Source: Neobacillus piezotolerans
Lineage (GTDB): Bacteria > Bacillota > Bacilli > Bacillales > Cytobacillaceae
DNA length: 64,000 nucleotides
NCBI RefSeq assembly: GCF_003362805.1
Contig: NZ_QNQT01000001.1
Coordinates: forward strand, 186,001-250,000
Direction: 5' to 3'
The notes under the pieces are model-generated. The model was given only the letters and a program-made list of their open reading frames with translations, was not told where the DNA came from and searched no databases. The position numbers were made by a program, and so were the translations under genes. This document shows positions 26,412 through 36,075 of the stretch, piece after piece (within the stretch, counting starts at the first letter, position 1; each line of letters starts with the position of its first letter).

Positions 26412-26772
26412 CATGGTGATCAGGGAACGTTAACGATTTTTTCATAACTTGCCTCCCATCTCCAGAACCCTTTATCAGTGGATGGAAGTGGTGGAGGCAA
26501 GTCCACGATTCTTGAAGGCTTTTGAAAAAGGAAGTTCTTAATTGAATTTTAGTGGAATGGATTCGGAGAATGGGCATATTCTCCGATTTTTTGTGATTGC
26601 GAAAGGATTTCGCGGTTTGTACTCCACTTAATCAGAATATACAAGGTGGTTCCAACTTTAGTCGTATAAATTTACGGGACATAAGGAGAAAAGGATTTTG
26701 GTCCAATGGGTGATTTTTAGGAGTGAGTTTCAATTATAATGAAGGTACAAAATAGTAATAGGGGCGGTCGTT
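26412..26772 (+). other. Intergenic region with two hairpins
   Basis: About 360 bp without a supported gene. A long imperfect hairpin with arms CTTGCCTCC/GGAGGCAAG spans about 26442-26502 and has no T-run. A terminator follows at 26562-26592. A TATAAT hexamer lies near 26735, upstream of the VOC gene, without a clear -35. Confidence 0.4.
26562..26592 (+). terminator. Rho-independent terminator downstream of the abg-like operon
   Basis: The stem CGGAGAAT/ATTCTCCG with a 6-nt loop is followed by ATTTTTT. It is about 150 bp after the abgT stop. Confidence 0.75.
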
Positions 26773-27441
26773 ATGGAATTTACTAAACTTTCATTGTTGG
26801 CTTCCAATTTAACAGAAATGAAGAATTTCTACAAAAATGTACTTGAGTTACCAATCTCCTCTAAATCGGTTAAGGAGTTTACTGTTCATGTTGGGCAAAC
26901 AGACCTGCATTTTCGCGAAAGTAATGATGGTAATCCTTTTTACCATTTCGCAATTAATATTCCCGAAAATAAATATAACGAAGCTGTAGCTTGGGCCAAA
27001 TCTCGGGTTTCACTAAACAGTGAGGATGGGAGAGATGAAGTTCATTTTGCCAGTTGGAATGCACATGCGTATTTTGAAGATCCTTCAGGAAATATCGTGG
27101 AGTTAATAGCCCGGCATAATTTACCGAACAGGACCAACAACAACTTTTCTTCACAAGATTTCCTTAATGTAAGTGAAATAGGAATTGCCGTGGATGAAGT
27201 AATCCCCTTTGTGAGGAAACTCAATGCGCTAGGGTTTCCTAATTGGAAGAACGACAGTGAAGGCTTGACGCCTGTTGGTGATGAAAATGGTTTGTTTATT
27301 GTTGTGAAAACAGAAAGAAAATGGTACTTTTCTGACAAAAATGCACGATTTTACCCTGTTGAAGTGTTTTTGAATGGAGGAAAAGTGGCATTTAAAAAAA
27401 TGGAAGATAAAGTTGAAATCATTTATGATGGACCGAAATAA
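26773..27441 (+). CDS. VOC (glyoxalase/bleomycin resistance/dioxygenase) superfamily protein
   Basis: 222 residues with two consecutive VOC beta-alpha-beta-beta-beta units: residues 1-115 (FTKLSLLASNLTEMKNFYKN ... YFEDPSGNIVELIAR) and a second, less conserved half from about 130. The EDPSGNIVEL ending of the first unit is the usual metal-site strand. Substrate and reaction cannot be told; related proteins are lyases, dioxygenases or resistance proteins. It is a single gene, with the next promoter about 90 bp after its stop. Confidence 0.75.
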   Translation: MEFTKLSLLASNLTEMKNFYKNVLELPISSKSVKEFTVHVGQTDLHFRESNDGNPFYHFAINIPENKYNEAVAWAKSRVSLNSEDGRDEVHFASWNAHAYFEDPSGNIVELIARHNLPNRTNNNFSSQDFLNVSEIGIAVDEVIPFVRKLNALGFPNWKNDSEGLTPVGDENGLFIVVKTERKWYFSDKNARFYPVEVFLNGGKVAFKKMEDKVEIIYDGPK

Positions 27442-27527
27442 GAATGTTAGATGGGATTTGAAACAGAATTCTTTAGAAAAAATTTATTATATGGTTGTCC
27501 TCTCCAAGTATTTCCCCTATTACGGAG

Positions 27528-27556
27528 TTTTTAAAGGGTAACGGAAATGCTATAAT
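27528..27556 (+). promoter_or_regulatory. Probable SigA promoter of the M20 amidohydrolase gene
   Basis: TATAAT (27551-27556) has a weak -35 TTTTTA (27528-27533) at 17 bp spacing, 55 bp upstream of the gene's start. Confidence 0.4.
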
Positions 27557-27610
27557 ATTGTCAGAAGATTTTAAAGATACATAATTCACTTACATAATGG
27601 AGGGATTGGC

Positions 27611-28825
27611 TTGTTGGAGAAATGGAATGCAAGATTGGAAGAATTGTTTGGGGAGATGGTTGAGTGGAGGCGGGATTTCCACATGAATCCCGAACTTTCA
27701 TTTGAGGAAGTTAGGACGCCGCGGAAAATTGCCGATTATCTCGAGAGTCTTGGAATTGAAGTTAGAACCGGTGTTGGGGGCCGCGGAGTTGTCGGGACCA
27801 TCCGGGGCGGCAAACCGGGTAAAACGATTGCTTTAAGGGCGGATTTTGATGCACTTCCTATTGATGATCAAAAAGACGTTCCATATAAATCGGCTGTTCC
27901 GGGGGTAATGCATGCTTGCGGTCATGACGGGCACACAGCGACGCTCATGGCGGTCGCGAAGGTGCTGAGTGAAAACCGTGAACATCTGCATGGGAATGTG
28001 GTTCTTCTTCATCAGCATGCGGAAGAGGTGGCTCCGGGCGGCGCGGCCGCGATGATTGCGGATGGCTGCCTTGACGGTGTTGATGTTGTGTTCGGCACAC
28101 ATTTAAACGCGAGCCTCCCTTATGGATTGTATGGCTATCGAAAGGGTCCGATGATGGCTGCGGCTGACCGTTTTGTCATAAAAATTAACGGAAAAGGCGG
28201 GCACGGAGCGTATCCGCATGAAACGGTCGATTCCATTGCGATAGGCACCCAGATTGTCAATCAGCTTCAGCATATCGTCTCGCGCCTCGTTGATCCGCTG
28301 AAACCGGCGGTTGTTTCGGTCGGCTCCTTCCATGCGGGCAATGCCTTTAATGTCATTGCCGATTCGGCTGAGATTACGGGAACGGTCAGGACTTTCGATC
28401 CAGAAGTGCGCGACCAGATTGAAAGAGATTTAAAAACCATTGTGGATGGGATTTGCGCGGCATTCCACGCCAGCGCTGAAATCACCTATGAGCGGGGCTA
28501 TCCGCCGGTGGTTAACCACGAGGCGGAGACAGACGTTTTCTTCGATGTAATGAAAAAGGCGGTCGGCGGGGAAAAACTTGTGGAGCTCGACCCAAAGATG
28601 GGCGGCGAGGATTTCGCCTATTATCTTCTGGAAAGGCCGGGGATGTTTTTCAACACGGGAGCTGAGAATCAGGAAGTCGGCGCATGCTATCCGCACCACC
28701 ATCCGAAATTTGATTTTGATGAACGCGCGATGGCCTTGGCAGGGCAGGCATTCCTTGCAATCATCCATCATTATCTACTGGAGCAGGCGGAGAACGAAGC
28801 CGCGGTTGCTGTGGAATCAGTTTAA
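27611..28825 (+). CDS. M20 family N-acyl-amino acid amidohydrolase (YhaA/HipO-like)
   Basis: 404 residues starting at TTG 27611 after GGAGGGA. M20D motifs are complete: WRRDFHMNPELSFEE, RADFDALPIDD, MHACGHDGHTATLM, HQHAEEVAPGGA, GKGGHGAYPHETVDS, and HHHPKFDFDERA near the C-terminus. It is expected to hydrolyse N-acetyl- or other N-acyl-amino acids, or aromatic amides (hippurate type), using two divalent metals. It is only distantly similar to the AbgA-like gene 4 kb upstream and is transcribed alone. Confidence 0.88.
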   Translation: MLEKWNARLEELFGEMVEWRRDFHMNPELSFEEVRTPRKIADYLESLGIEVRTGVGGRGVVGTIRGGKPGKTIALRADFDALPIDDQKDVPYKSAVPGVMHACGHDGHTATLMAVAKVLSENREHLHGNVVLLHQHAEEVAPGGAAAMIADGCLDGVDVVFGTHLNASLPYGLYGYRKGPMMAAADRFVIKINGKGGHGAYPHETVDSIAIGTQIVNQLQHIVSRLVDPLKPAVVSVGSFHAGNAFNVIADSAEITGTVRTFDPEVRDQIERDLKTIVDGICAAFHASAEITYERGYPPVVNHEAETDVFFDVMKKAVGGEKLVELDPKMGGEDFAYYLLERPGMFFNTGAENQEVGACYPHHHPKFDFDERAMALAGQAFLAIIHHYLLEQAENEAAVAVESV

Positions 28826-28849
28826 TTGTAGTGGGTATTTGTTACTTAA

Positions 28850-28890
28850 AAACAAGCCGTAAATCTGTTTGATTTTCGGCTTGTTTTATT
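28850..28890 (+). terminator. Rho-independent terminator of the M20 amidohydrolase gene
   Basis: AACAAGCCG/CGGCTTGTT with a 17-nt loop is followed by a T-rich run. Confidence 0.8.
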
Positions 28891-28900
28891 TTGGCCCCTT

Positions 28901-28928
28901 TTGGCAGAAAAATCTTGTAAAATAAACT
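28901..28928 (+). promoter_or_regulatory. SigA-type promoter of the threonine aldolase-like gene
   Basis: TTGGCA (28901-28906) and TAAACT (28923-28928) at 16 bp spacing, 30 bp before the start codon. Confidence 0.45.
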
Positions 28929-28957
28929 AGACAACATTCAAAGGAGCGAAATTCTTT

Positions 28958-29986
28958 ATGTACAGTTTTAAAAATGATTATGGTGAAGGGGCGCACCCAA
29001 GGATTTTGAATGCGCTGATGGAGACGAATTTGGTGCAGGAGGACGGTTACGGGGAGGATTCTTTTTCAAAAAATGCGTCTGAGCTTATAAAAGCTAAACT
29101 CGGCCGGAACGATGTCGATGTTCATTTGTTGTCTGGCGGAACCCAGACGAACCTCATCGCGATTTCAGCTTTTTTGCGGCCGCATGAAGCAGCCATCGCA
29201 GCGACCACCGGCCATATTGCGACGCATGAAACCGGCGCCATTGAAGCGACCGGCCATAAAGTGATTACTGTGGAAACGGCGGATGGCAAGCTTACTCCAG
29301 ATCTTGTAAAAGCAGTGGCAGACGGCCACACCGATGAGCATATGGTCAAGCCTAAATTAGTGTACATATCGAACTCAACGGAAATCGGATCTATTTATTC
29401 GAAAAAGGAGCTTCAGGATTTGAGGGGAGTTTGCGAATCGCGCGGTTTCATTCTTTTTATGGATGGCGCCAGGCTTGGCTCAGCCTTGTGTTCCGAAGAA
29501 AATGATCTGAACCTTGAAGATTTGCCAGGGCTCGTCGATGCTTTTTATATAGGGGGAACAAAGAACGGTGCCCTTTTGGGAGAGGCGCTTGTGATTTGCC
29601 GCGAACGGCTAAAGGACGATTTCCGCTACCACATGAAGCAGAAAGGAGCCTTACTCGCAAAAGGACGGCTGCTCGGCATCCAGTTTCAGGAGCTTTTCCG
29701 TGACGGCCTCTTTTTTGAACTTGCGGAGCATGCGAACCGGATGGCCGGGCTAATTCGGAATGCTTTGGAAAAAGAGGATACTCGCTTCCTGACACATTCC
29801 CCGTCCAATCAGCTTTTTCCGATTCTGTCTAACAAGCTGATTGCCGAACTTCAAAAAAAGTATGCCTTCCTAATCTGGGAGAAAGTTGATGAGCATTCTT
29901 CGGCGGTGCGGTTCGTCACCTCATGGGCAACAAAGGAAGAGGCTGTGAACGAATTGATTGAGGATTTTAAAAGGATGAAGTTATAA
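28958..29986 (+). CDS. Low-specificity threonine aldolase / beta-eliminating lyase family protein
   Basis: 342 residues, PLP-dependent fold type I. Visible features: NDYGEGAHPRIL at the N-terminus, the cofactor loop SGGTQTNLIA, HETGAIEATGHKV, FMDGARLGSAL (Asp contacting the PLP ring), and the Schiff-base lysine in YIGGTKNGALLGE. It likely cleaves L-threonine or L-allo-threonine to glycine and acetaldehyde, or acts on related beta-hydroxy amino acids. ATG 28958 follows AAAGGAGCG. It is monocistronic. Confidence 0.85.
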   Translation: MYSFKNDYGEGAHPRILNALMETNLVQEDGYGEDSFSKNASELIKAKLGRNDVDVHLLSGGTQTNLIAISAFLRPHEAAIAATTGHIATHETGAIEATGHKVITVETADGKLTPDLVKAVADGHTDEHMVKPKLVYISNSTEIGSIYSKKELQDLRGVCESRGFILFMDGARLGSALCSEENDLNLEDLPGLVDAFYIGGTKNGALLGEALVICRERLKDDFRYHMKQKGALLAKGRLLGIQFQELFRDGLFFELAEHANRMAGLIRNALEKEDTRFLTHSPSNQLFPILSNKLIAELQKKYAFLIWEKVDEHSSAVRFVTSWATKEEAVNELIEDFKRMKL

Positions 29987-30091
29987 AGGAAAAGAGTATC
30001 GAGTTAAGGTTTGGTGAAAAAATTTTTTATCGGCTTTCGTTTAATCCCGGGAAGGGTTTGAAGCTGTCAGCATTCTTAAATAAGCCACAAG

Positions 30092-30127
30092 AAGGAACCC
30101 TTTCAGGAAATGGGGTTCCTTTTTTTG
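30092..30127 (+). terminator. Rho-independent terminator of the threonine aldolase-like gene
   Basis: AGGAACCC/GGGTTCCT is followed by seven T residues, about 105 bp after the stop. Confidence 0.85.
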
Positions 30128-30179
30128 AGGACAGCAACAATTGAGTAAACAGTCATATTACATCATCAAATAAACTACC

Positions 30180-30208
30180 TTGACTGTCATAGTAATATCG
30201 TGTAAATT
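30180..30208 (+). promoter_or_regulatory. SigA-type promoter of the PadR operon
   Basis: TTGACT (30180-30185) and TAAATT (30203-30208) are 17 bp apart, upstream of the AAGGAGGTGG ribosome binding site. Confidence 0.6.
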
Positions 30209-30233
30209 ATTGGTAAGGAGGTGGAAAGCTCCA

Positions 30234-30560
30234 GTGAGTCTAAAACTCTCGTCCGATTTATTAAGGGGACACACAGATACGATTATCCTCAAACTGTTGA
30301 TGAGCGGGGATAAATATGGGTATGAGATATCCAAATTGGTCCATACAGGGTCGAATGGCCTTTATGAACTGAAAGAAGCGACGATGTATTCCAGCTTGAA
30401 AAGGCTGGAACAGGAAGGAAATATTACTTCTTACTGGGGGGATGAAACGCAAGGGGGCCGCAGGAAGTACTATCAGCTGACTGACAAAGGCAGAACGACA
30501 TACACGGAAAACAAAAGAACTTGGGAATATGCCAAAGAAATCCTTGATTCATTACTTTGA
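30234..30560 (+). CDS. PadR family transcriptional regulator
   Basis: 108 residues from GTG 30234, the usual PadR length. An upstream in-frame ATG at 30180 would place the start inside the promoter and ahead of AAGGAGGTGG (30215-30223). Winged-helix features: LLRGHTDTIILKLLMSGDKY, YGYEISK, ELKEATMYSSLKRLEQEG, and the wing GGRRKYYQLTDKG. PadR proteins are repressors, often autoregulated and often cotranscribed with a HAAS-type protein, as here: the next gene starts 17 bp after this stop. The inducer is unknown. Confidence 0.9.
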   Translation: MSLKLSSDLLRGHTDTIILKLLMSGDKYGYEISKLVHTGSNGLYELKEATMYSSLKRLEQEGNITSYWGDETQGGRRKYYQLTDKGRTTYTENKRTWEYAKEILDSLL

Positions 30561-30577
30561 AAGGTGGAAAAAACGGC

Positions 30578-31294
30578 ATGAGTGACAAATTAAAAACATA
30601 CCTGGATGGCATCTTTTCTTCTTATGAGGACATTAACGCAATTAAGGAGATTAAACTGGAGCTTTACCAAAATCTACTGGAAAAGATGGATGATTTGAAA
30701 CGTGAGGGTTTGTCGGAGGAAGCCGCTTATCATAAAACGATAGATTCGATTGGAGACATTTCGGAAATTGTTGAAGCGATTCACGATAAAACGAGGGAGC
30801 TGCACCAAAGGGTGGGGATGGATCTATCGAAGAGCAACATGCCGAATTCGGATTTCACATCAGTGAAAGTCCATGACGGCAAGTTCAACTACAGCAATCT
30901 CGAGGGCAGTGACTTCACCGGTTCGGACTTATCGAACAGCTCTTTTAAATGCAGTAATTTAGACAATGCAATATTCGACCGGGCAAATCTAAGGGGCGCA
31001 AAATTGAACAAGTCCAATTTAGGCGGAGCAAGTTTTAAGGAAGCCATATTGGATGATACAGATTTTTCTTACTCCAACTTATCAGGAGTTTGTTTTGACA
31101 ATCAAACCTTCAATGGGACAATTTTTAATGATGCGGGGTTAAAAGGAACATCTTTTAAAAATGCTGTCTTCCGAAATGTTTCTTTTAAAACAAATGTGAA
31201 GAAAACTGTATTTGACGGTGCTACCATGGATAAATTGACTTATGCCATTCTAAAGGGGAATAAGGCAAATCTGGATAATGTCACTGTTGTTTAA
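30578..31294 (+). CDS. HAAS-like N-terminal domain fused to pentapeptide repeats
   Basis: 238 residues from ATG 30578, which follows AAGGTGG; an in-frame TTG at 30557 lies upstream of that site. Residues 1-75 form a helical HAAS/DUF1700-type domain (DKLKTYLDGIFSSYED ... GLSEEAAYHKTIDSIGDI) that normally accompanies PadR regulators. Residues 85-235 are pentapeptide repeats of the A(D/N)LXX/SXFXX kind (NLEGSDFTGSDLSNSSFK, NLRGAKLNKSNLGG), which fold as a right-handed quadrilateral beta-helix. Usually the HAAS domain is attached to membrane segments; none are present. It is probably a PadR-linked sensory or scaffold protein, function unknown. Confidence 0.8.
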   Translation: MSDKLKTYLDGIFSSYEDINAIKEIKLELYQNLLEKMDDLKREGLSEEAAYHKTIDSIGDISEIVEAIHDKTRELHQRVGMDLSKSNMPNSDFTSVKVHDGKFNYSNLEGSDFTGSDLSNSSFKCSNLDNAIFDRANLRGAKLNKSNLGGASFKEAILDDTDFSYSNLSGVCFDNQTFNGTIFNDAGLKGTSFKNAVFRNVSFKTNVKKTVFDGATMDKLTYAILKGNKANLDNVTVV

Positions 31295-31344
31295 TAGCTT
31301 CTTCTCCAATCATTGATTTGCCATTTTCATGGCGATACGAAAAA

Positions 31345-31394
31345 TAAGGCGGCAGGCCGCTCAGCTTGTAAGGCATTGAGCAACGGCCGCGCCA
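31345..31394 (-). terminator. Probable terminator of the kyn operon
   Basis: Just after the kynA stop, the minus strand can form an imperfect GC-rich hairpin (GGCGCGGCCG...TTGCTCA paired with TGAGCGGCC...GCC). It is followed by TTATTTTT. Confidence 0.5.
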
Positions 31395-32240
31395 TTATAA
31401 GGTCGTCCGGATATCCCAAAGTTCGGGGAAAAACCGCTGGTCGAGCACCTTTTTCAGGTAGCCGACTCCGGACGAGCCGCCAGTGCCGGTTTTAAAGCCG
31501 ATGATCCGCTCGACCGTTTTCATATGGCGGAATCGCCATTGCTGAAGGCAGTCTTCGATATCGACAAGTTTTTCACCGAGTTCATATAGCTCCCAATTTG
31601 CCTTTGTGTTTTTGTACACACTCATCCACGCGGCCCGTACCGAATCGTTTTCCTTATAAGACTTCGTTACGTCCCGGGCCAGGATTTCTTTGTCGATTGG
31701 AAATCCTGCTTTATGCAAAGCATGGATGGCGGCATCATAGATGCCCGGGGCTTCATACGCTTTCAATAGCTCGGCATGAAGTGCCGGGTCTTTTTTATAG
31801 ATTTGCAGGATATGGCTGTTCTTATAGCCAAGCGCGAATTCGATCATCCGATTTTGGTACGATTGGAAGCCGGACGCCTGGCCAAGCGTTTCGCGGAATT
31901 CCATATACTCGGACGGTGTCAGCGTCGACAGAACATCCCACGCTTGGATGACCTGCATCTGAGTCTTGGTGACACGTGCCAGGCATTTCTGCGCGGCGGA
32001 AAGATTATCGGCCTTGATTGCGGCAATCGCCGCCTTCAGTTCGTGAATAATCAGTTTCATCCACAGTTCACTGACCTGGTGGATGATGATGAACAGCATT
32101 TCATCATGGTGGCCTGATAGCCTCTTTTGGGCCGAGAGGATTTTATCAAGCTGCAGATACTCGCTGTATGTCATATTGTTAGTAAAATCAGTAAGAATTC
32201 TTGTTTCGCCGGTTGTTGGGTTTTGGTCGTCTAGAACCAT
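31395..32240 (-). CDS. kynA: Tryptophan 2,3-dioxygenase
   Basis: 281 residues, normal for bacterial TDO. Family motifs: [35 protein letters not shown] (substrate pocket and distal His), [33 protein letters not shown], and [20 protein letters not shown] with the proximal heme ligand His. It is a heme enzyme that opens L-tryptophan to N-formylkynurenine, the first step of the kynurenine pathway. ATG 32240 follows AAGGAGG. It is third in the kynU-kynB-kynA operon, 84 bp after kynB. Confidence 0.97.
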   Translation of the reverse strand: MVLDDQNPTTGETRILTDFTNNMTYSEYLQLDKILSAQKRLSGHHDEMLFIIIHQVSELWMKLIIHELKAAIAAIKADNLSAAQKCLARVTKTQMQVIQAWDVLSTLTPSEYMEFRETLGQASGFQSYQNRMIEFALGYKNSHILQIYKKDPALHAELLKAYEAPGIYDAAIHALHKAGFPIDKEILARDVTKSYKENDSVRAAWMSVYKNTKANWELYELGEKLVDIEDCLQQWRFRHMKTVERIIGFKTGTGGSSGVGYLKKVLDQRFFPELWDIRTTL

Positions 32241-32324
32241 TTCGAACCTCCTTGGTGTTTTCCGGCACGCTTGTCAGGTGCCCTAAGCCCAGAGCATGGG
32301 CCGATTTTTACAAAAAAACCCCTT

Positions 32325-32954
32325 CTACAGCTTCCTGATGACCGCGCGGACCGGGCTGCCATCCGCATCCTTGAGGGCAAGCGGGAGGGCGATTAGGTCG
32401 TAGTCCCCGTCTTCGACATCGTCGAGCATGAGGTTTTCGAGAATATGGATGCCGTGGCGATACAGTGCGTGATGGGCCGCCATGTCCTTGCTGTCGAGCG
32501 GGTCGACTGACGGAACATCGACGCCAAGCAGCTTTACGCCTTTTTCTCCTAGATAAGCCGCGATATCAGCTGTGAGTTCCTGAATTCGTTCCGGGAAGTG
32601 GTCCGGGTTGTTCGGGATGGACGTTTTTAGTAGCAGCCGTTCGGCTCCTTCAAGGTCAAAGCGCCGGAGCGTTTCGGCATTAAGCTTTTCAAAAGAAGAG
32701 ACGTCGATTACGCGCGCCGGGCCAATGAACACGCTGATGTCGAGGCCAAGGATCCTTTCACCGTCATTGTCAAAATGAAAGGGCGCGTCAACATGTGTGC
32801 CTGTGTGGAGGCTGGTTGTGATCCTGCCAATATTAACAGATCCGGTCTGTTCTTTTGTGAATGCAGTTTCATAATTGAACGGCGTGTCGCCTGGCCAGTG
32901 GCCGATCCCGTTATGAAGGGGCTGTGAGATATCGATCCACTTGTTTTTTGTCAT
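32325..32954 (-). CDS. kynB: Kynurenine formamidase (arylformamidase)
   Basis: 209 residues, cyclase-like fold. The metal-binding motif [12 protein letters not shown] is diagnostic; [18 protein letters not shown] is at the N-terminus and [18 protein letters not shown] carries further active-site residues. It hydrolyses N-formylkynurenine to kynurenine and formate. The start overlaps the kynU stop by 4 bp, so translation is coupled. Confidence 0.96.
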   Translation of the reverse strand: MTKNKWIDISQPLHNGIGHWPGDTPFNYETAFTKEQTGSVNIGRITTSLHTGTHVDAPFHFDNDGERILGLDISVFIGPARVIDVSSFEKLNAETLRRFDLEGAERLLLKTSIPNNPDHFPERIQELTADIAAYLGEKGVKLLGVDVPSVDPLDSKDMAAHHALYRHGIHILENLMLDDVEDGDYDLIALPLALKDADGSPVRAVIRKL

Positions 32955-34222
32955 GCCACAACTCCCCGCTTGTTTTCAAATTGTTTGTATTTCTCCTCGT
33001 CCATGATTGTTTTCAGGATTTGGACTGTTTGCCATACTTCTTCAAACGAATTGTATAGGGCGACTGGGGCGAGCCGGATTCCATTCGGAGCCCGAAAATC
33101 GGGTATGACTCCGTCCGCCTTCAGCGCCTTGCAAATCCTCGGAGCTTCCGGGTGTTCAAGAAAAACATGCCCGCCGCGCCTTTCCTCGTCCAGCGGGTTC
33201 CGGACAATGAATCCGTGGCCGTCAAGTTCTGTCGTGATGAGTTCCATTAAATAGCCGGTGAGCTTGAGCGATTTTTCACGGATTTTTTCCATGCCGATTT
33301 CATTGAACATCGACAGGGAGCCTATGATTGGCGCCATGCTGAAAATATTCGGAGTGCCTATCTGGTAGGCGCCTGAATCGGCTGCAGCATTAAGCTCATG
33401 CTCCATATCGAATTGCTTCTCCTTGTTGGAGCTGAACCAGCCGGCAAGTCCCGGCTGTTTTCCAAAATGCTTTTTGTTTACATACAGTCCCGCCGTCGCA
33501 CCGGGACCGCCATTCAAATGCTTGTAATGGCACCAGAAAGCAAAGTCGACATCCCAGCTAGTCAGGCTGTGGGGGATCGAGCCGATTGAGTGGCACAGGT
33601 CGAAACCGATGGGTATTCCGCGCATATGGGCTTCTTTTGTTAAAAGCTCCATATTAAGAATCTGGCCGCTCCGGTACAGGATGCCGGGCAGGACAATCAA
33701 GGCAATTTCATCGGTCATTGCTGAAATGATGTGTTCTTCATTAAGTGTATGGCCGTCGTTGCTTTTTACTTGAATTAGATGGGTTGCGGGATCGAAACCT
33801 TTCAGCTTCAGCTGGCTTTGAAGCGCGTAAATGTCGCTCGGGAAATTCAGTTCGTCAGCAAGGATTTTCGTCCGTCTCCCATTTGGCTGATAAAAAGTGG
33901 CCGTGAGCTGGTGAAGGTTTACCGTAGTCGAGCCTGTGACAATGACTTCGCCTTCATCCGCGCCGACAATGGGCGCTACCTGATTCCCCAGATTTTCGGA
34001 AAGATAAAACCATGGACGCTCTCCTGTCGTCCAGCCGTCGATACCATGCTCTTTCCAAGCTTCAATCATACCAAGCAATGATTGTTCCGCCCGTTTCGAT
34101 AAAAGTCCGAGCGAATTGCCATCCAAATAAATTTTGTTACCGCTTACATAAAATTCATTCCTGTAGCCTGCGAGAGGATCCTGATGGTCAAGTTCCCTGG
34201 CATACTCGTATGTATTTATCAT
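32951..34222 (-). CDS. kynU: Kynureninase
   Basis: 423 residues, PLP fold type I. Motifs: [53 protein letters not shown] (phosphate binding), [12 protein letters not shown], and [19 protein letters not shown] with the cofactor lysine. It cleaves kynurenine to anthranilate and alanine. It is first in the operon, driven by a clear promoter. Without any downstream enzyme for 3-hydroxykynurenine here, the pathway as seen stops at anthranilate. Confidence 0.96.
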   Translation of the reverse strand: MINTYEYARELDHQDPLAGYRNEFYVSGNKIYLDGNSLGLLSKRAEQSLLGMIEAWKEHGIDGWTTGERPWFYLSENLGNQVAPIVGADEGEVIVTGSTTVNLHQLTATFYQPNGRRTKILADELNFPSDIYALQSQLKLKGFDPATHLIQVKSNDGHTLNEEHIISAMTDEIALIVLPGILYRSGQILNMELLTKEAHMRGIPIGFDLCHSIGSIPHSLTSWDVDFAFWCHYKHLNGGPGATAGLYVNKKHFGKQPGLAGWFSSNKEKQFDMEHELNAAADSGAYQIGTPNIFSMAPIIGSLSMFNEIGMEKIREKSLKLTGYLMELITTELDGHGFIVRNPLDEERRGGHVFLEHPEAPRICKALKADGVIPDFRAPNGIRLAPVALYNSFEEVWQTVQILKTIMDEEKYKQFENKRGVVA

Positions 34223-34258
34223 CGGTTTCCAACCTTTCGGAATCTTCCTTCAATTTAG

Positions 34259-34288
34259 AGTATAGTCTGTTTGCCGAAGGTGCGTCAA
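34259..34288 (-). promoter_or_regulatory. SigA-type promoter of kynUBA
   Basis: Read on the minus strand: TTGACG (34283-34288), 18-bp spacer, TATACT (34259-34264). It is 37 bp upstream of the kynU start. Confidence 0.7.
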
Positions 34289-34437
34289 AAATATCAATGG
34301 GAAAGTGTTTTCGGTTTTTAAGTTATTCTTTAGAACTCGACAGTGCCGGAAGAATATTCTGGCATTTTGTTTGTTAGTATACCTCGTACAATGGGTTTAA
34401 AAAGAAAACGGATTTTGGGCGTCTCAGGGATTAAAGA

Positions 34438-34464
34438 AGTGGAATTTGCATAAATTTCCACTGT
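34438..34464 (+). other. Inverted repeat in the leader of the MFS transporter gene
   Basis: AGTGGAA...TTTCCACT forms a hairpin, followed by GTTTAGTGGCTTTTTATT. It could be an attenuator or a terminator of a short leader RNA, about 70 bp upstream of the transporter start. Confidence 0.3.
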
Positions 34465-34532
34465 TTAGTGGCTTTTTATTAGGGAAAAGGCCAAAAGGAG
34501 GTCTAAAACAAAAAAACAACAGGAGGAAAATT

Positions 34533-36002
34533 GTGAGCAAACCAGTAGAAGGATTAACTGAAGAGGCTATTACGGTAGTCGATTCACGCGTTGCAAAAAA
34601 GTCAATGATTGGGACATCGGTTGGGAATGCAGTGGAATGGTTTGATTTTGGTATTTATTCGTTTTTGGCCGTAACGATGGGGAAGGTTTTTTTTCCTGAA
34701 GTAAATCCTTCCTTTCAATTGATTTATGCTTTCGCGACTTTTGCGGTTGCATTCATTGCCCGCCCGATCGGAGGCTTATTCTTTGGGATGATGGGCGACC
34801 GGATTGGCCGGAAGAAGGTATTGGCTTTCACGTTAATTTTAATGGCGGCGGCTACGTTAAGTATCGGGCTGATCCCGAGTTATGCATCAATTGGGATTAC
34901 GGCGCAGGTATTGCTGTTGATTGCAAGGCTGGTACAAGGATTTTCTACGGGAGGAGAATATGCCGGTGCAATGACTTACATTGCCGAAACGACGCCGGAT
35001 AAAAAACGGACTTTCATGGCTAGCGGCCTGGAAGTAGGCACTCTCGTGGGTTTCATTGCTGGAGCAGCCTTGGTTACATCTTTAACTTACATATTGGGGC
35101 CTGAAACTATGGTAGCCTGGGGCTGGCGGATTCCGTTTATTATTGCAGCTCCGCTTGGTCTGGTCGGATTTTACCTGCGCAACCGTTTAGAGGAAACACC
35201 GGCATTTGAAGCGATGAACGAATCGATTGAAGATGGAAATGAGCGAACTTCCCTCGCGGAGATATTCATCGGTCATTGGAAATCGCTCCTGATTTGTACA
35301 GGCATTGTCATTTTTTATAACGTGATGGTCTATACCGTTCTTACCTATATGCCGTCCTATTTATCAGAGGACCAAGGATATGGGGAACAAACCGGGCTCC
35401 TCTTGCTGATCCTTGTTATGATCGCAATGATTCCGTTGATTATGGCGATGGGCTATTGGAGTGATAAAATAGGCAGAAACCGTATCCTGACCGGAGCGCT
35501 GATTGCGACAATTGTCCTCAGCATCCCTGCATTTATGCTGGTCCGGTCCGGGAATATCGTTGGAGCCTTTTTCGGATTATTCATCCTGGGAGCACTTTTA
35601 TCCGCTTTTCAAGGCTCACTCCCGGCAACTCTGCCTTCATTATTTTTTACAAGAGTTCGGTATGGAGCACTAGCTATTACGTACAATACATCTACTTCAT
35701 TGTTTGGGGGAACAACCCCCTTAGTCGTTGCGTGGCTCGTTGCGGTAACAGGTAACAAAATGGTGCCAGCCTATTATCTGATGGGCATATGCGCCTTCGG
35801 ACTCATTATCGTTACCCTGTTTGTAAAAGAGACAGCTGGGAGGTCGCTGCGTGGTTCCGCGCCGGTAGTAGAACATCCAAGAGAAGCCAAAGAGGTATTA
35901 AAACATCCAAGGAAAGCGTTTTGGTGGATTGAAGAACTCAGGAAAGGAAAAGATGGCAAGGTTGACGATAAGCTCGTCACAGGCATTTTGAATAAGCACT
36001 AG
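34533..36002 (+). CDS. MFS transporter, metabolite:H+ symporter (ProP-like) family
   Basis: 489 residues from GTG 34533, chosen for AGGAGG at 34521-34526; an upstream in-frame ATG at 34446 has no such site. Twelve membrane segments. MHS-family signatures: GNAVEWFDFGIYSF, FIARPIGGLFFGMMGDRIGRKKVL, LVQGFSTGGEYAGAMTYIAE and PEETPAFE-like RLEETPAFEAM. E. coli ProP takes up proline and betaines; relatives carry citrate, dicarboxylates or aromatic acids. It lies divergent to kynUBA, so an aromatic substrate is possible, but the sequence itself is closest in style to osmoprotectant carriers. Confidence 0.85.
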   Translation: MSKPVEGLTEEAITVVDSRVAKKSMIGTSVGNAVEWFDFGIYSFLAVTMGKVFFPEVNPSFQLIYAFATFAVAFIARPIGGLFFGMMGDRIGRKKVLAFTLILMAAATLSIGLIPSYASIGITAQVLLLIARLVQGFSTGGEYAGAMTYIAETTPDKKRTFMASGLEVGTLVGFIAGAALVTSLTYILGPETMVAWGWRIPFIIAAPLGLVGFYLRNRLEETPAFEAMNESIEDGNERTSLAEIFIGHWKSLLICTGIVIFYNVMVYTVLTYMPSYLSEDQGYGEQTGLLLLILVMIAMIPLIMAMGYWSDKIGRNRILTGALIATIVLSIPAFMLVRSGNIVGAFFGLFILGALLSAFQGSLPATLPSLFFTRVRYGALAITYNTSTSLFGGTTPLVVAWLVAVTGNKMVPAYYLMGICAFGLIIVTLFVKETAGRSLRGSAPVVEHPREAKEVLKHPRKAFWWIEELRKGKDGKVDDKLVTGILNKH

Positions 36003-36075
36003 TTGTTTTTTCTGGTTTTTAAAAAAAACCTTAGGGAATAGGAATACTGTAACACTCACTAAGGGAGATGTAGGA

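Noticed and set aside
34405-34435. SigB-type promoter before the MFS transporter
   Set aside because: GTTTAA occurs at the right distance from GGGCGT, but the -10 part departs from GGGWAW, so the match is too weak.
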